64,000 bases of DNA from Impatiens glandulifera (GCF_907164915.1 NC_061868.1:22749819-22813818), one strand, 5' to 3'. Positions 20,870 to 34,208 are shown, numbered from the stretch's first letter. The notes: generated from the letters alone by a model not told the origin. Program-made: numbers and translations.

Positions 20870-23800
20870 AACTAATCTAATTCAGACAATAAAATATGGA
20901 TTAATCTAATTCAGACAATAAAATAAGAACTAATCTAATTCAGACAATAAATAAGATATGATTCTTCTATGCTCATAAATAATATGCAATGATATGCATG
21001 TCTGAAATGCTTATGTTGATATGTAAAAATAACTTACTATAATATCAATTATCCATCTATATTATAGACATAAAATGAAAACTAAACCTAAATGATTACA
21101 AGAATTTAATAATACTTACTGTAATTTTCATTTGTAATAGTAATCTTGTTCTTGATTAAAACTAGATAAAACAAAGATCATTATGTCCATAAGATATGTA
21201 AAAATAACTTACTGTAATACTCATTATCCATTAATATTAGTATTAAAGGATATAATATGCAAACGTTGAATAGACTGAATGTCATATAAATGACTATAAT
21301 ATGAATGATATTCTAAATGAAAATCATCTACAATTTTATTCAAATCCATACATATGATAATCATTATCTAAACTTCAGATATATTATTTACTAAATATAA
21401 ACACAATTAAATAGAAAATCAGTGGAGTTTCATATATACTTAAACAAAGAATATAATTTTTGCAGAAATGACTGTCTAAAACAAAAAACAAAATAAATTG
21501 TCAAGATTATTTTTGAGCTTCTAAATTATGTGAACATTGTAGATTTCAAACTAATATAAAATGGAACAAATAGAAATATCATAATCTAAACCCTAAATCT
21601 AACATATCTCAATCTAAACGTAAATCAAACTAAACATCATTAATGAACGAAGAATTTAAACCCGAATCAATCTAAACGTCATTAACGAACGAAGAATTTA
21701 ATCTTAAATCAAACCAATCTAAACGTAAATAAACCAAAATCTAAATATCTGAATTGTTGATGGTTTGATGAAGAATATATTGGAGATGCATCAAAGAAAT
21801 AAATGAACGAAGAATTGAAGAAGATGAAGATGTCTTGGAGAAGAGAGATAACCTATTGAAATATAGTGACGTGTTTGAAAGATATAAATTAAATTAAAAC
21901 ATTTTATTACTATGTTAATTAAAATAGACAGACCTAATTTTTAGTAAAAAACTCCAAATAGCCAAAAGTTATAGTTCAAGCCTCATATGGATCAAATCAA
22001 AGTTTGAGCCCCAAATGGTAATTGACACTTGTTTTGAATATTTAGAATTTAGTGAAAATTTGATTTATTTTATAAGTTTTAGGTTATATTTTATTCTCTT
22101 TCAATTTCAACTTTGTTTGTGAACGTGAAGAATTAGGTATGAAAGTGGCCCTAAATCATGGTAAACAATAGAATTATTGAAAATGCACGAGAAGGTCGTC
22201 GTGTTGGAAAAGATTGGAGACTCGTATCTCTTATATATTTTATCATGAAAATCTTGTACCTTAATACTTATATTTTATTAATTAAATTTTTGTACTTATT
22301 TAGAATTTAAGGATCTAATATGTTTCATATTTTTTCAAAAAATATTTAGGATGTGTTTGAATAATAGACGAATTATAATTATTATTTAAATTTCAGTTTA
22401 ATCCTAATAAAAATTTATTTATAATTAAATTTTTATATTTAAAAAATATAGAAAATTGTAATTCTTATATTTTAACCAACATAATCAAATTAATTTGAAT
22501 ATAGATTAGTTATATTTTTAAAATACGCTAAAACTTATGAAAAGGTAGCTTAAATATAAAAAAATTAAATTAAATATTTTGTTTTAAAGATTAGATATTT
22601 TAAAACAATCAAATAAATTAAATTTGTTTATCTATTAAAATTAACATAGAAATTTTAATATTTCTAACCAAATACAAATAAGAATTAACGCCAAACTACC
22701 AAATATTTGACTTATTTTTTTATTTCGAATTAAAATTATTTTGTGCCCAACTTGATCTATTAATGTTGTAACTACCTGTACCTGAAATTAAATATATCTA
22801 CTTTAACTACTTATTCTTTTACTTCGAATTAAAATTATTTTGAACCTAACCTTATCTAATACTACTTACATGGAAGAAATAATGATATATAATTCTATTA
22901 TTTATTACTAAATATTATATAATAAATTTAAAAGAAAAGCATATAAATGAACTTTATTGAATCACTAGCACAATTTCATGATTTTTCACACAAAATTTAG
23001 GATTTTATATTTTTTGAAATTTAAAATAAAAAAAGTTGATAACAATAAAGGTTAAGAATTTTCATTTAAAATATTTTAAGTAAATTTTAACATTTTTAAT
23101 AAAAACATGATTAAAAAGTGGTTGTTTTTGTCTAAAATAAGCACGTCATGCCTGAATATAAATGTGTCAATAACTTACTATATGATTATGTAGGTGATAT
23201 TGTGTCTTATTAGATGCTTAATTATAAAATATTACTAATGCATATTAAAATATTTAAAATTTCGGACTATAAATAAAAGTTATTTTAAAATTTGGTATAA
23301 AATCGATATAATTTTTTATTTAATTTTTAAAATTTTATATATAATTTACATAGTGTCCTTTCACATATATAATCGATTATCAGGCGAAGAGGTCAATGTT
23401 ATTAAACATGATTGTATTATCTCTTTCTCTTCTAGTATCGAGGTTATTAAACATATCGGCAACATGTCTTCCTCTTAAGGCTATGACTTTCTATCTTATC
23501 TAAATTATTTTTATTATTTTTAATATGTATGTATATGTCTTATAATTTTTTCGTTACTTATAATGAAATTAAATTATCTTTTTAATATGTAAAATTATAA
23601 TAAACTTAAATTATCATAACCAAAATTAAAATAAATTTTGTTAAGATTTTAAAAAGATAAGTTTGAAATTTTTGTTTAAAATGTTAAAAAAATTATTGTA
23701 AAAATGATTATCAAGGATAATCTAAAAAATATAATGAAATAACTTCTCAAACAACTATTAACAACTTTAATTAGTCACTAATATTTATGAATATTTTTTA

Positions 23801-24239
23801 ATCAGATTAAAATTATTTTAGTTCTATATTTAATGTCATTAACTAAGAATAAATTTATTAAATTATTAATATTTATTTAACTTAAATAATCAAATTCAAA
23901 TTCATGTTATTTTTATTGTCATTTTTAATTTTTTAATTAATTACAAAATAAAACAAAAATATTTTTATTAATAATTCATTATTTATTGTTCTGAATTCTC
24001 CAATTCATTGTTAAGTGAAAATTTATTAAATTTATAAAAGATAAAAATGAATAAATTATCCATTATTTTAAGTAGGCACTCTCAACTTTTATTGTCCACA
24101 TATTTATGTTTTTATTAATATGGCCACAAATATTATTTGACTTTATTTTATAATATAATAAAATTTATTTATATATTTCAAATTTCAATAATTATTATAA
24201 TAATATTAATATATATAATAACATAAATTATATATATAA

Positions 24240-24286
<47 letters not shown>

Positions 24287-24900
24287 GTTGTGTGGTGCAA
24301 GTGTGTTTCCAATCTATTCATAATTTTAATTTTTGTTATAATTCATATATTATAATTTTTAATATGTTACATTACTAAAATTAGATTTTGATAATTTAAT
24401 TATAAATAAATTTAAAGTATATATATAGTAAAAATAATAATTTACTTTTAAAATATAAACTTTTAAAAAAGTTATATATTTAAGTGTTGTGTTAAGTTGT
24501 GATATGTTATATTTATAAACTGTATTCTTGATATAATTTGTATGTTGGTCAAGACACCATCATTGTTTGTGTGTCTATGTTATAAAAGATAATTGTTGTT
24601 TATTTAATCATTATTTTTTTTTTTTATATATTTTGAGTTCATTCTTTTGTAATATTGTAGACACCCTAATTTTCCAATCTATTTAATATTAAAAGTTGGA
24701 CTTATTAAATAAAATTTTTATAAATAAAAAAAGCTTAAAATGAATATTTATTTTACAATTTATCGTGCTTTGTGTATTTTCATTTTGCAGAAAAAAAGAT
24801 TACATGTCCAAATGAAGCCGAAAATATCAGCCATGTGTAAATGCGTGCTTTTCTTTTTGGCTAATGTTTGATTCTCTCACCCTAAAGCTGAAAAGATTAT
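20870..24900. repeat. Repeat R, copy 2 (with 1.05-kb extra segment and (AT)n)
   Basis: Non-coding copy of R; it matches 17190-20640 and, at its right end (23990-24900), also 1-891. The segment at about 21210-22256 has no counterpart in copy 1; it contains local direct repeats around 21640-21730 (AACGAACGAAGAATTTAA). An (AT)n microsatellite lies at about 24250-24284, longer than in the other two copies. This copy holds the empty hAT site. Gene content: none seen. Confidence 0.65.
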
Positions 24901-25584
24901 TTAAGACCAGATTTGTGGATAAAAAAAGGAAAAGAGGATAAAAGAAGACAGGAGAAGAGAAAAGAGGATAAGGAATTTGGATAAGGCTCTCTCTCCTCCA
25001 TCGCTAGCCATACTCCTCACATTCACTTGTGGCTCCGTACTTGATAGCATATAGGTTCTTTATTCACCTTCGAACGAAGCACCTAGACAATGAATAATAT
25101 ATGAGTGATTTCTTCACCTTTTCGGATGATACACTCATAAATAATGATAAAGAGTGAACAATCATGTTACTTTTAGAACTATTTTCGATTGTTTCACTAA
25201 TGATACGATGAAATTCGAAGTTATGTACTAGTTCTCTTCGTTTCCTTTACATTTTCAATGATTTAGAACCTAGATCTATCATTATAAGCGATCCATTAAT
25301 AACTATAAACCTTACTGTTTGTTTGATTTATCTATGACTATTATTTGTGAATCCAAGTAAAAAACAGTTGATATTTGTTTACTAATATATATTTCATTTG
25401 GTCTTCTTGTTGTTTTAGTATCTCTATTTATGTATATTTTTTGTCTTAATTTGGAGATGACATGTGACTGAAATATCTCCAAGCAAGCTGGTCTCATCGT
25501 AGATTCATCACCATCAAAGTGGTTTTATGCTTCGTTTGTTCTTTATATTTTTTGATGATTAAAATATCTATCTATCATTATAAG
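24901..25584. other. Unassigned DNA left of the nested LTR complex
   Basis: Purine-rich (AGAGGATA) DNA, then unique-looking sequence. 'ATCTATCATTATAAG(C/T)G' occurs at 25274 and 25570, part of a roughly 300-bp weak direct repeat. A 61-codon minus-strand frame (25497-25312) has no recognisable motif. The last five bases, ATAAG (25580-25584), would be the left target duplication of element B2; its partner lies beyond the window. Confidence 0.4.
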
Positions 25585-26782
25585 TGTTAGGATCGGGATC
25601 GCCCTTGGAGTACCGGGGTTCTGGTTTAGAAGGGTTGACCGCTTACAACAACACAACACACACAATTGGTGATAGTCCGGTTAGAGACTATAACCGTTTC
25701 TTAACACCGCGCAAGCTGTCACAGACTCTTGAACCGAGTTCAAGGGTGGAAATGTCTATTTCAGCTTGAAACAACACACACAACTCGATTTTGATGAGAT
25801 TTATAAGGAATCGGTTAGAAGGGATAGATAGACCGGTTTGATTAATAAAGAGGATTATGTTTTGGTTTGGTTTGAAATAAGTGATAGTTTACTTTGGAGT
25901 AAGTGAGCCGGAAATAAAGAAAATGACACGAGAAAAGATTTTTTATGGATATTCGGAGCAAACCCTCCTACGTCACCCCTTCTTCTCAGATTATGAGAAG
26001 GATCTCCACTAACTTGAATGTTACAACACTCACACAATACCGGATGAGCCTTAATCGCTACTCATCGGTTACACCACTTCACTCTGATGTAATACAAATA
26101 ACTCAATACAACAACAACGCTTTCAGTAATTGAAACAGCTATTTAGGATCGCGCGTGAGATTTCTTTTTTATCTCTTAGATGTTTAGAACCGTATTTAAT
26201 GAAGTCCCTTCGTTTTCCTTTTATAGTGAATAATGTCTTAACGGTTATTTTTTTCTCTCTCCGTAGGATTGGCCATTCTGAAGCCACGCCGGTTCAGATA
26301 TGTTGCGTGCACGTTTAACCTTTCTAACACTTGGCAAGCATGCATGCACCGGTCAGGTATTGATGACGTGAGCGGCTTGTAGTTTTGGACACATGGCAAG
26401 CATGCACGTTCCGGCTGTCTGATTCAGATTTTGCTTCGGATCTTGGATAAGCAGATCATCATTGTTTTTATGGCATGCTTCCAATCCGGATCTTATCTTC
26501 TTGTATTTTCCCAAGAATCATCTATCTCGTCATATTACGTCATCTTATATTTCAAAGTTTCCGGTTGATCTTTTCGTAATATGGTCCGGTTGGACTTGAG
26601 GACTTTCTTGCTAAACGGTCTGGTTGAGATGTTGAAGCCGGGTCCTCTTGATCATTTGGAGCCGGATTACTTTGGTATGTTCTCCAGCCGGTTTATGCGG
26701 CTTGATTTGTTCCTGCACATGAAAGTTGAGTCTAATTAAGTTCTCTGGCCGGTTAAAATTATTCTACTTAATTTTTCTAACA
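25585..26782 (-). repeat. B2 3' LTR (1,198 bp)
   Basis: On the minus strand it begins TGTTAGAAAAATTAAG (26782) and ends CGATCCTAACA (25585), matching the B1 LTR ends TGTTAG and CCTAACA. It contains the conserved LTR box (CTCCTACGTCACCCC at 25966-25980 on the + strand). It is diverged from the B1 LTR in most of its body, so B2 belongs to a different subfamily. Confidence 0.9.
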
Positions 26783-27161
26783 ATTTCTCCCTTTTTGATT
26801 ATTTAGAATAAATATTCAAAAATTGTAGTGTATGGACGGTTTAAAAATTAACTTACATAATTTTTCTAACAATTTTTCCCTTTTTGATTATTTAGAATAA
26901 ATATTCAAAACTTGAGAGAATTTAATTTTGGCCAGTTTTTGAGAAATATTAATTTTGGCCGGTTTTGAGAAATATGTTTGGCAATTTCTTCCTTTTTGAT
27001 GCTTTTCAGAGAAAAGTTTCAAAATAAGCTAGTTTTCAAAAATACTAATTATAATTTAAGTTTGAGATCTTTCGAAAATAGCTAAGTTCATAAATAGAGA
27101 TAACTTAAAATGATGATGGGTAAAGTAAATAAGTTCATAACGTATAGAGTAAAGAAATAAA
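26783..27161 (-). other. B2 3' untranslated region with repeated polypurine tracts
   Basis: The PPT next to the LTR reads AATCAAAAAGGGAGAAAT (26800-26783, minus). Second and third versions lie at about 26890-26870 and 27000-26972, one even followed by the LTR-like TGTTAGAAAAAT. Serial PPTs before the 3' LTR are a described Sirevirus trait. No coding sequence. Confidence 0.8.
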
Positions 27162-29033
27162 CTAGGATTCGGAAGGGCCTCCCTTTTTCTTTTCTTTTTG
27201 CTTAGCCTCCTCTTCCTTCCATTCTCTATCTCTTCTGTCCGCGTCTATGCACCAGCCGGTAAAAATACATGTTCTTCCGGGAGGACGTTGGTTGAACCGA
27301 AAGAGACCGCCTACTAGACTAGGTGGTCGAGATGGTGGAACAGTTAACGGTCCCTGACTTGGTGATGCTACTGATGATGCAACGGCTTTCTTCTTCCTCG
27401 GATGGAGGTGGTCAGTATCTTCTTCTTCTTCATCAAGAGGTTCTTCGAGCTGACCAACCGGTCGAGAACCTTCAATGCCGGTTTGTTCCACCTGTTTTAA
27501 CAAGCTCGTAATTTGCTTTCTTTTACCCTTCTTCCTTGTTACCATTTTGTGTTGGACTTGAGTTGGCGTAGATTCCGGTTGTGCGGCTTTTTCTTCCTCA
27601 ACGTATTTCTTGGCTAACTCGTGGTCCTTATCTTAGGTTTCCTTTCTCAACCGTTCCCTGTCTTCTTCTTCGACTTGAATTCTGAGAGCTGTTTCGGCAT
27701 CCAATCGAATCTGTTCTTCATTTTTAGTCGCTTGTATCTTAGTCAGCTCCTCAATCCGAGCTTCCATGACTTGCATCATCTCGAGAAGCGAGGAGGTTGT
27801 CGTTTCAACTGATTTTTCGACCGTTGTCTTGATTGATGCTTGAACCGTCTCAATCAGTTCGGCTTGTATGGTTGAGATTCTGGCGTCCGTGACTGTGTTG
27901 AATTCGTTAAATGAAGAAGCGACAGTATCGGTAATGATCTCCTTTATGCGCTCGAGTTCTAGATTCTGATCAGCGTGAATTGGAGATTTGGCCCGATTAT
28001 TCTCGTTCTCAGTTTCTTACGGCTGAGGTCCCTCTTGCCCGTTCCCTGCCGATTTGGAAGATTCACCGATTTCGAAGATCGATCTACTTTGAAACTCTTC
28101 GGGATGTAGAAAAAGAGGTTTGCAGCTTTCTCTCCAATCTGCCTCTAACCGGTTAATGTTATTGATGATGTCTTCTCGTACTTTTTGGAACCGCATAAAC
28201 ATTTTCAATTCCATCTGATTTAATTCTTGTCCATCCGCTTTCATCAAAGCTTCAGTTACTACTTTCAACTTAGCGTGTTCATCAATCAACTCCGTTTTGA
28301 CATAGGTTGCTTCTATAATTTCAGTGCCTGCAAGTTCGAGAGCCTCCTGTTCTAACCGCAAAAGCTCCGTCCAATATTCGTTTCCTGTGAAGTTGGGGAT
28401 CATATGGGAGAGCTTGGTTTCACTTCTGAGTCTAACCCACAAGTGAAACGGGTCGGCTATTCCTTCGGCTTCCTCATTCATATCACCGATGAAGTTTTGG
28501 AACATTGCTTCTTCTTCTTCCTCAGAAATCGGAACTTCAGCGTCTGGTGTGATATCAGGTTGTCTAGGACCGAATACATTTCTTTGCGAGTCACTTCCTC
28601 CTTGCACCGGAGGGTTTTCGACCATTACCTGTTTTCCCTTGGAAACCTGAGATGGACCTTCAGGTGTAATAGATGGATTGGATGGCTCATCTTGGGCCGG
28701 TTGAGAGTTTGATCCGGTTGGAACGGATTTGTCCCCAGCTGAGTCGGATGGCTGCCTTTCATCATTGTCTCCCTCCCGCAACGGAGGGATAATATTTTCA
28801 GAGTTGACCGCTTCTTCGGCCAGGTTGACTGTGGTCTGACCGGTTGCTTCAACCTGATCAGAGTCCTTGAGTGTACTTATCACATCGTCTTCATTAGCAT
28901 GATTGACATCTTGAACCACGTTCTCTATTGCCTCCGAGGTTCTCAACCCGATATCGTCTATTACATCGTTGACATTATTGGAAGGAGACTTAGAGTTTTG
29001 GGAGTGAGTACTAACCTCTTTAACCAGAGTCTC
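27162..29033 (-). pseudogene. ORF-d of B2, C-terminal part
   Basis: Continues the frame that starts at 56495 and is cut at 55405. From the A2 target site the frame is open to 28019 (acidic, Pro/Ser-rich part, then helical region with MRFQKVREDIINNINRLEADW). It has TAA at 28017-28019, then stays in the same frame through a long coiled-coil-like stretch (TVEKSVETTTSSLLEMMQ, AETALRIQVEEEDRERL), a TAA near 27633, and a basic tail (TRKKGKRKQ; HPRKKKAV) ending at 27162. The block 'VREDIINNINRLEA' matches 'VKEDLIQEIDRLEA' in B1 ORF-d'. Role unknown; the Lys/Arg clusters would suit nuclear import or nucleic-acid binding. Confidence 0.8.
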
Positions 29034-30931
29034 TGATAGGATCGGCTTTATCGATAAAGACGAGGGTTTGGCTATGGATGAAGGCTTAAGAAAAACGGTT
29101 TAAAAGAAATTCTGTTGGGGATTTAATTCGCTTTCTATTCTACGCAAACACTTGTAAACACTTGAAACAGATTCAAGGCGGAATAGTTTACTTGGGTTTG
29201 AAGTACAAGATGAAATATGAAAAGATGACAGAAATGAAAGAACACAGCAATTTGTTTATGGATGTTCGGAGAAACTCTCCTACGTCACCCCTTCTTCCAA
29301 CCACCGAAGAATTCACTATAATATGATTCGAATCGAATACAGTTTACACACACTTAGCTCACTATTGAACATAACACTTTCTGTTCAATTACAAAATGAA
29401 GAATATCATTCAGCTAAAGGTGTTTTGAGTCTAGCTCTCTCTTGATTCACACATAGTACAATCAGAAAGCATCTTCACAGAATGAATATTCAAATACTTG
29501 AATTCAGTAAGCAAGATGATCAAGATCGGCAAATTCGTAAGGCTAGCAATTCTCTCTCTTGGTTAAGGAAGATTGTCCGTTGTCCTTTAGATTTGTTAAA
29601 TACAGAGAAGGAGCTAACAGTCGAATCTTTTAGAGTGATACGTGACACTTTTCCATTGGAAAGCCTCCGTTTTACACAGCAGGTTCTGAGCACAAGGATC
29701 GTGGCCGTAAACCACTAGTAGTGCGCCGAATATTCCATCAGGGATGTACCTGCAAAACAAGTAATGTGAGGAAAATTCTCTTACTTGGCATTCCTTGGTT
29801 GGTTGCATATAGCTGTTGTACTAATCTTCACTAGAAAGTGGAGCAGGAGTAGAGTACAACTAAAGCATGTGGGTAGGTGAATGCTATCTTCAAGCAATCT
29901 GCTTAAGCTGAGCATTAGACGTATTTCAGTTAGACGGATTGTAAAAATCAGTCTAATGAAATCAAACATCTCCTTTTAATAATAACGTCTATTAGACCGC
30001 CTGGTCTAATAGAATTAGACACACGTCTAATTACAATAACCATTAGACTGTACGTCTAACTCCACTAAGTTAGACTACACGTCTAATTCCGGTTCTACCT
30101 CAGACATGTCTGAAGGAGTTAGACTCACGTGTAACTTATATTTACTATTAGACTATACGTCTAACTTTCCAATAACCATTAGACTGTACGTCTAACTCCA
30201 CTGAGTTAGACTACACGTCTAATTCTGGTTCTACCTCAAACTTGTATGAAGGAGTTAGACTCATGTCTAACTTTCACTTTACTTTCTATTAGACTACACG
30301 TCTAATTCTGCACATATTAGACCATCCGTCTAATTGAAAATATATTAGAATACACGTGTAACTCTGATAAGTTAGAATGTATGTCTAATTCCGAACATCT
30401 ATTAGACCATCTGTCTAATACAAAGTCTATTAGACTACATGTCTAACTCCGCTGAGTTAGACTGTACGTCTAATTCCGTGTATTCATTAGACTTACGTCT
30501 AATTCTTTACGTTCATTAGACTACACGTCTAATTCCGAATATCTATTAAACCATCCGTCTAATTACAAGTTTATTAGACTACACGTCTAACTCCGCTGAG
30601 TTAGACTGTACGTCTAATTTCGAATACATTAGACTTACGTCTAATTCTGTATACATTAGACTACAAGTCTAACTCCGATGAGTTAGACTGTACGTTTAAT
30701 TCTATGCATTCATTAAACTACACGTCTAACTCCGATGAGTTAGACTGTACAGCTAATTCTATGCATTCATTAGACTACACGTCTAACTCCGATGCGTTAT
30801 ACTTTACGTCTAATTCTATGCATTTAATGCCAAAATCGGTCTAATGACCCTCATTAGAGCCAAGTCTTATAAAATATGATTTTAATACACCTGCATCAAA
30901 ACTCATAAGTCATTTCATCATCAAAATCTCA
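29034..30931 (-). repeat. A2 3' LTR (start deleted)
   Basis: Ends CCTATCA at 29034 (minus strand). At its other end the LTR start TGTTGGGTCAAATT, about 50 bp of LTR and the polypurine tract are missing: sequence passes from the 3' untranslated region directly into the LTR at about 30931, at a shared CATCATCA-type stretch, suggesting a small microhomology deletion. Bases 30001-30020 (CTGGTCTAATAGAATTAGAC) are the uninterrupted version of the B1 target site. Confidence 0.85.
29910..30850 (-). repeat. Palindrome array in the A2 3' LTR
   Basis: Many TTAGAC(N4-6)GTCTAA palindromes with spacers TCCG(A/C)TGAG, TCTATGCATTCA and GGTTCTACCTCAGAC, in irregular periods of about 45-120 bp. Equivalent to 54361-55265 of the 5' LTR but with a different number of units. 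Confidence 0.9.
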
Positions 30932-31094
30932 GTGATGAAGAAATTGAAAACCTACATATATATACCAAAACATGCATTCATCATATAAATAAAACAAACC
31001 TTTGTTCACTTACATCAAATATCCAAAACCAATATTCGAAAAACCATCAAAGAACCATTGTTTGAAGGAGTTAAATAGAGTAGATGAAAAGAAA
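30932..31094 (-). other. A2 3' untranslated region
   Basis: Non-coding, aligned with 7637-7800 of A1 (TATATGATGAATG and CAATTTC blocks). The polypurine tract expected at its end is deleted. Confidence 0.7.
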
Positions 31095-34000
31095 TTATTG
31101 TTCTTCCCTTTTAACTCGAGGATCGGTTGGACTCATTTCTTGACCGGGAAGCATGTTGAGATAAAGAGGATAACCGCGACCACCACGACCGCCTCCACTT
31201 GATCTACCACCACAATCATTACCACTGTCACGACCTCTTTGATCAACATTGGATAGCCTACTACGACCACCACCGCTTCGACCTCCACCCCTCTTGGTTG
31301 ACCTAGGATTATCATCGGTACTTGGGGCTCGTCTTGATCTAGTGCCGGTTGACACACCATCATTTCTTCTACTTGACTCGCCTTGAGCGGGTCGAGATTG
31401 AACTTTTTCAGCATTAGCCTTTGCGTCCTCCTTTGCTTGAAACTTCCTTGCAATGGAGTCAGCAAATTCCTGTCTTTCATTATCATTTATGCTCAGACAA
31501 CCCTGAATTTTCACCATCTGATTCTTCACCAGACTGAATTCTTCCAAGGTCTCCTTGTGACGTTCATCATTGAATTGCCTTTCAATGTCCAACAGTTCAG
31601 ATTGACGGTTGAGAAGTTGCTTTTCAAACTTGGAGTAGTTTATATTTGAGACATGAGTCTCATACGTGTTCTTCTTCAAAGTGTTGTCCAACTCATTGAG
31701 AACTTTGATAATTTCAACGAAGTCCTTTCTTTCTTCTTCCTGATTATTCAAGGACTTTATCATGCTCTTCTTAAGAGATGAGAGCACAAAAGACATAGAT
31801 TTTAACATCTTATTACCACCAGTAGAGGATTCTTCATTTGACGAATTTTCTTGAGACTCTGCTGCCATACTTTGAATTAGCTCAAAGTTTGTATGAATCT
31901 GCAAGGATTGCTCCGAATGATTCTTCTCGGCTTTCTTAGCATCTTCATCCTTCTCTTCTTCTAATATTTCTTCTTAAGCTCTCTGAAATCTCTCATACAT
32001 ATTTCCAGAGTAGTGAAGAGGAATGTTGATATTTTCATGAACATTTCCCACAATGGTGTCGGGAAATAGAAGAGGCTTCTGATATGTTGCGTGTTGATCC
32101 CATTCCTCCTCACATGAGGAACTTTCTTCTTCAACAGCCTACTCTTTGGAGGTTTCCCTCACAGATCTGATAGTTTCTGGCTGAGTTACCTCGGCCACTT
32201 TCTCTTGAGCTTCCTATGTTCTCACAACAAAGGTTATCATAACATCTTCTTCAAGAGGATCTTGAGCGGCCTCCTCAATTACATCTTCTACATGAACATC
32301 TTCTTCATTTGGATTCACTTGAATAGGTTGATCTAGAATGCGTCTCTCTTCGGCAGAAAAATTCCCGAATTTGATCAAGAGAGCAACATCTAGTTCATCT
32401 GCATCTTTGTCAGCATCAATAATATCCATAACTTCATCATCATCGAGAGGTTTTGCGCTAGAGCAATTGGCGCCATGAATGTATCGAGAAGTTACCGAGA
32501 CGTAGCCATCCATGATGTCGTTCAGCTTCTTCAAAACTTTCATTTCCACTTCAGATCCTTTCTAAGAAGGATTGAAATTAGCCTTTCTGGCTTCAAGAAC
32601 TGGAAAGAGGGCTTTTCCATACAGACAAGCTTCAACGAGATCTTTTCTTTTCAGAGCCTCAGCAACCTCTGAAGTTCTAGCCCATTTAAGAACTTTCTTT
32701 TCATTTGCTACCCGCTTCTTTCACTCTTTCGTCATTGCAGAATTTTATAGAGCATCATTGTACTTGGAAAACAATCTCTCCAGGGACCATGATTCAAAAA
32801 TCTCCAATTTTTCAGATGTAATGGCTTTAAATTGTTCCAAAATGAGGTCAACAATCCTTGTTGCCTCTGATACTGCTTCAGGAACTAGGGTTGCGATTTT
32901 CTTACCTTTTCCAACAACCTCTACGGGTTTTGGAGCAGGTTTGGGTTCACTGATCATGATTCCACCTGACTGTCTTGCGGAACGCATCAGTTCGAATGCA
33001 GATTGTGGTTTCTTACATAGCTCAGCAGGGAGCTCTACACGAATGACTTTACCGGCTACCAATGAATCCTTAGGAACGGGAACAGAGACTTCTTGTTCAG
33101 CATATTTACCAGCAACAAAGGTAAGAACAACACCTTGTTCTGGTTGGGATAATTGTGTAGCACCGGCGGCTTTAATGATTTAGACGCACGGGGCGACTTC
33201 GTCTTCTTCTCCTTTGAGACACAGGATCTCAAAGGCTTTCTCAAGATGGTTGTTGGAGAAGATAGAGAGGACATCAGAATTGCAACAAGTATGCTTGGAC
33301 ATTGCTTTAACCTTGAATCGACTGATTTAGAGTCCTTCTTGGTTGAATTTTTCAGACTGGAGGAACTGGCCTCCGATTCATTTACTGTTTTCGATCTTTT
33401 TGCCCCTGTTGACATCACAGAAGTAGACGCTTGCTTGGATCGGGTAGAGGGTTTTCCACCAGTTTGATAACTAGATGCGCCAGATGCAAATTCTAGGTTG
33501 TTCTTCATCCTTATCAGTGTGTTAACGACGGTAAGGGTAGTGAAAACTCTCGGAGAGTTGATCTGCACAGGTTCATCAATAGGAACCCTAAATGTTTCAA
33601 CAAATGACTCAGTTGAGCCGCATATGTTATGTTTTCCTTGTTCGCCTAACAAATCGAACAACAGAGGTTCTGGAAAAGGGTGTGTGTCCAGTTTACCTAG
33701 ATTCCCTTTGAAATAGCGCACATATAGTCAAAACGGTCTTGACTATAGAGATGGAAGGAGCCAGATTTCCCTTGTAGCGTCTTTGCCACCATGTCGTTCA
33801 GTAGACTGAAATAAGGTTTAAGGGCCTTCTTGAGTCCATTAACATGGATTATCGAACCATCGACAGAAAATGTTCTCTTCATCTCCTCCATGACTTCTGG
33901 TGAAAGGATCAAGTTGAACGTGAGCCCTTCCATTGGAAGTTCAAAGAACTCCGCATATACGACTTAATCGAAAGAGAACTCCATGTCGTTGACGGTTGTT

Positions 34001-34208
34001 ACGATGGATTCACCCACCATAGTTGCAGATTTGAAGACTCGCGAACTTCTTTCTCATAGAATATGAACGGACCGCCGAGATATTTCCTCAACCCAGAATA
34101 TTCTAGGGTTCTGAACATCTCCACCACCCCCGGTTGATCGAAAGTGTATACTAATGGAAATTCCACCTGCAAAGTATAGTGACCCAAAGTGATTTTCTTG
34201 TTCACCAT
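31095..34208 (-). pseudogene. ORF2 of A2: VDF domain, coiled coil, RGG box
   Basis: The chosen start is the ATG of MVNKKITLGHYTLQVEF (34208); an upstream in-frame ATG (34319) lies before a less conserved part. The VDF domain covers about the first 220 residues (FRTLEYSGLRKYLGGPFIF; LNDMVAKTLQGKSGSFHLYS). Next are a Ser/Lys-rich linker, the GKVIRVELPAELCKKPQSAF block (33060 area), a Glu/Asp-rich region, and an open 269-residue end (31904-31095) with a coiled coil (LNRQSELLDIERQFNDER) and an RGG box (GGGRSGGGRS, GGGRGGRG). Several stops and frameshifts lie between 34000 and 32000. The RGG tail is known in RNA-binding proteins generally; RNA binding here is inference. Confidence 0.8.

Larger units (their letters stand above)
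25585..29033 (-). mobile_element. Element B2, 3' part (LTR, PPTs, ORF-d C-terminus)
   Basis: This is the distal part of a minus-strand family B element whose proximal part is 55405-64000; A2 separates them. GTCTC at 29029-29033 and 55405-55409 is the 5-bp target duplication of A2. The ORF-d frame is continuous across the two parts once A2 and one GTCTC copy are left out. Total visible B2 length is about 12 kb, still lacking gag and the 5' LTR beyond position 64000. Confidence 0.92.

Noticed and set aside
24901..25584. Possible host gene 5' end
   Set aside because: There is a TATA-like/purine-rich stretch but no conserved reading frame or splice pattern I can support.
32572..33183. 203-codon plus-strand frame in A2
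   Set aside because: Antisense of ORF2, whose homologue in A1 fixes the true strand.
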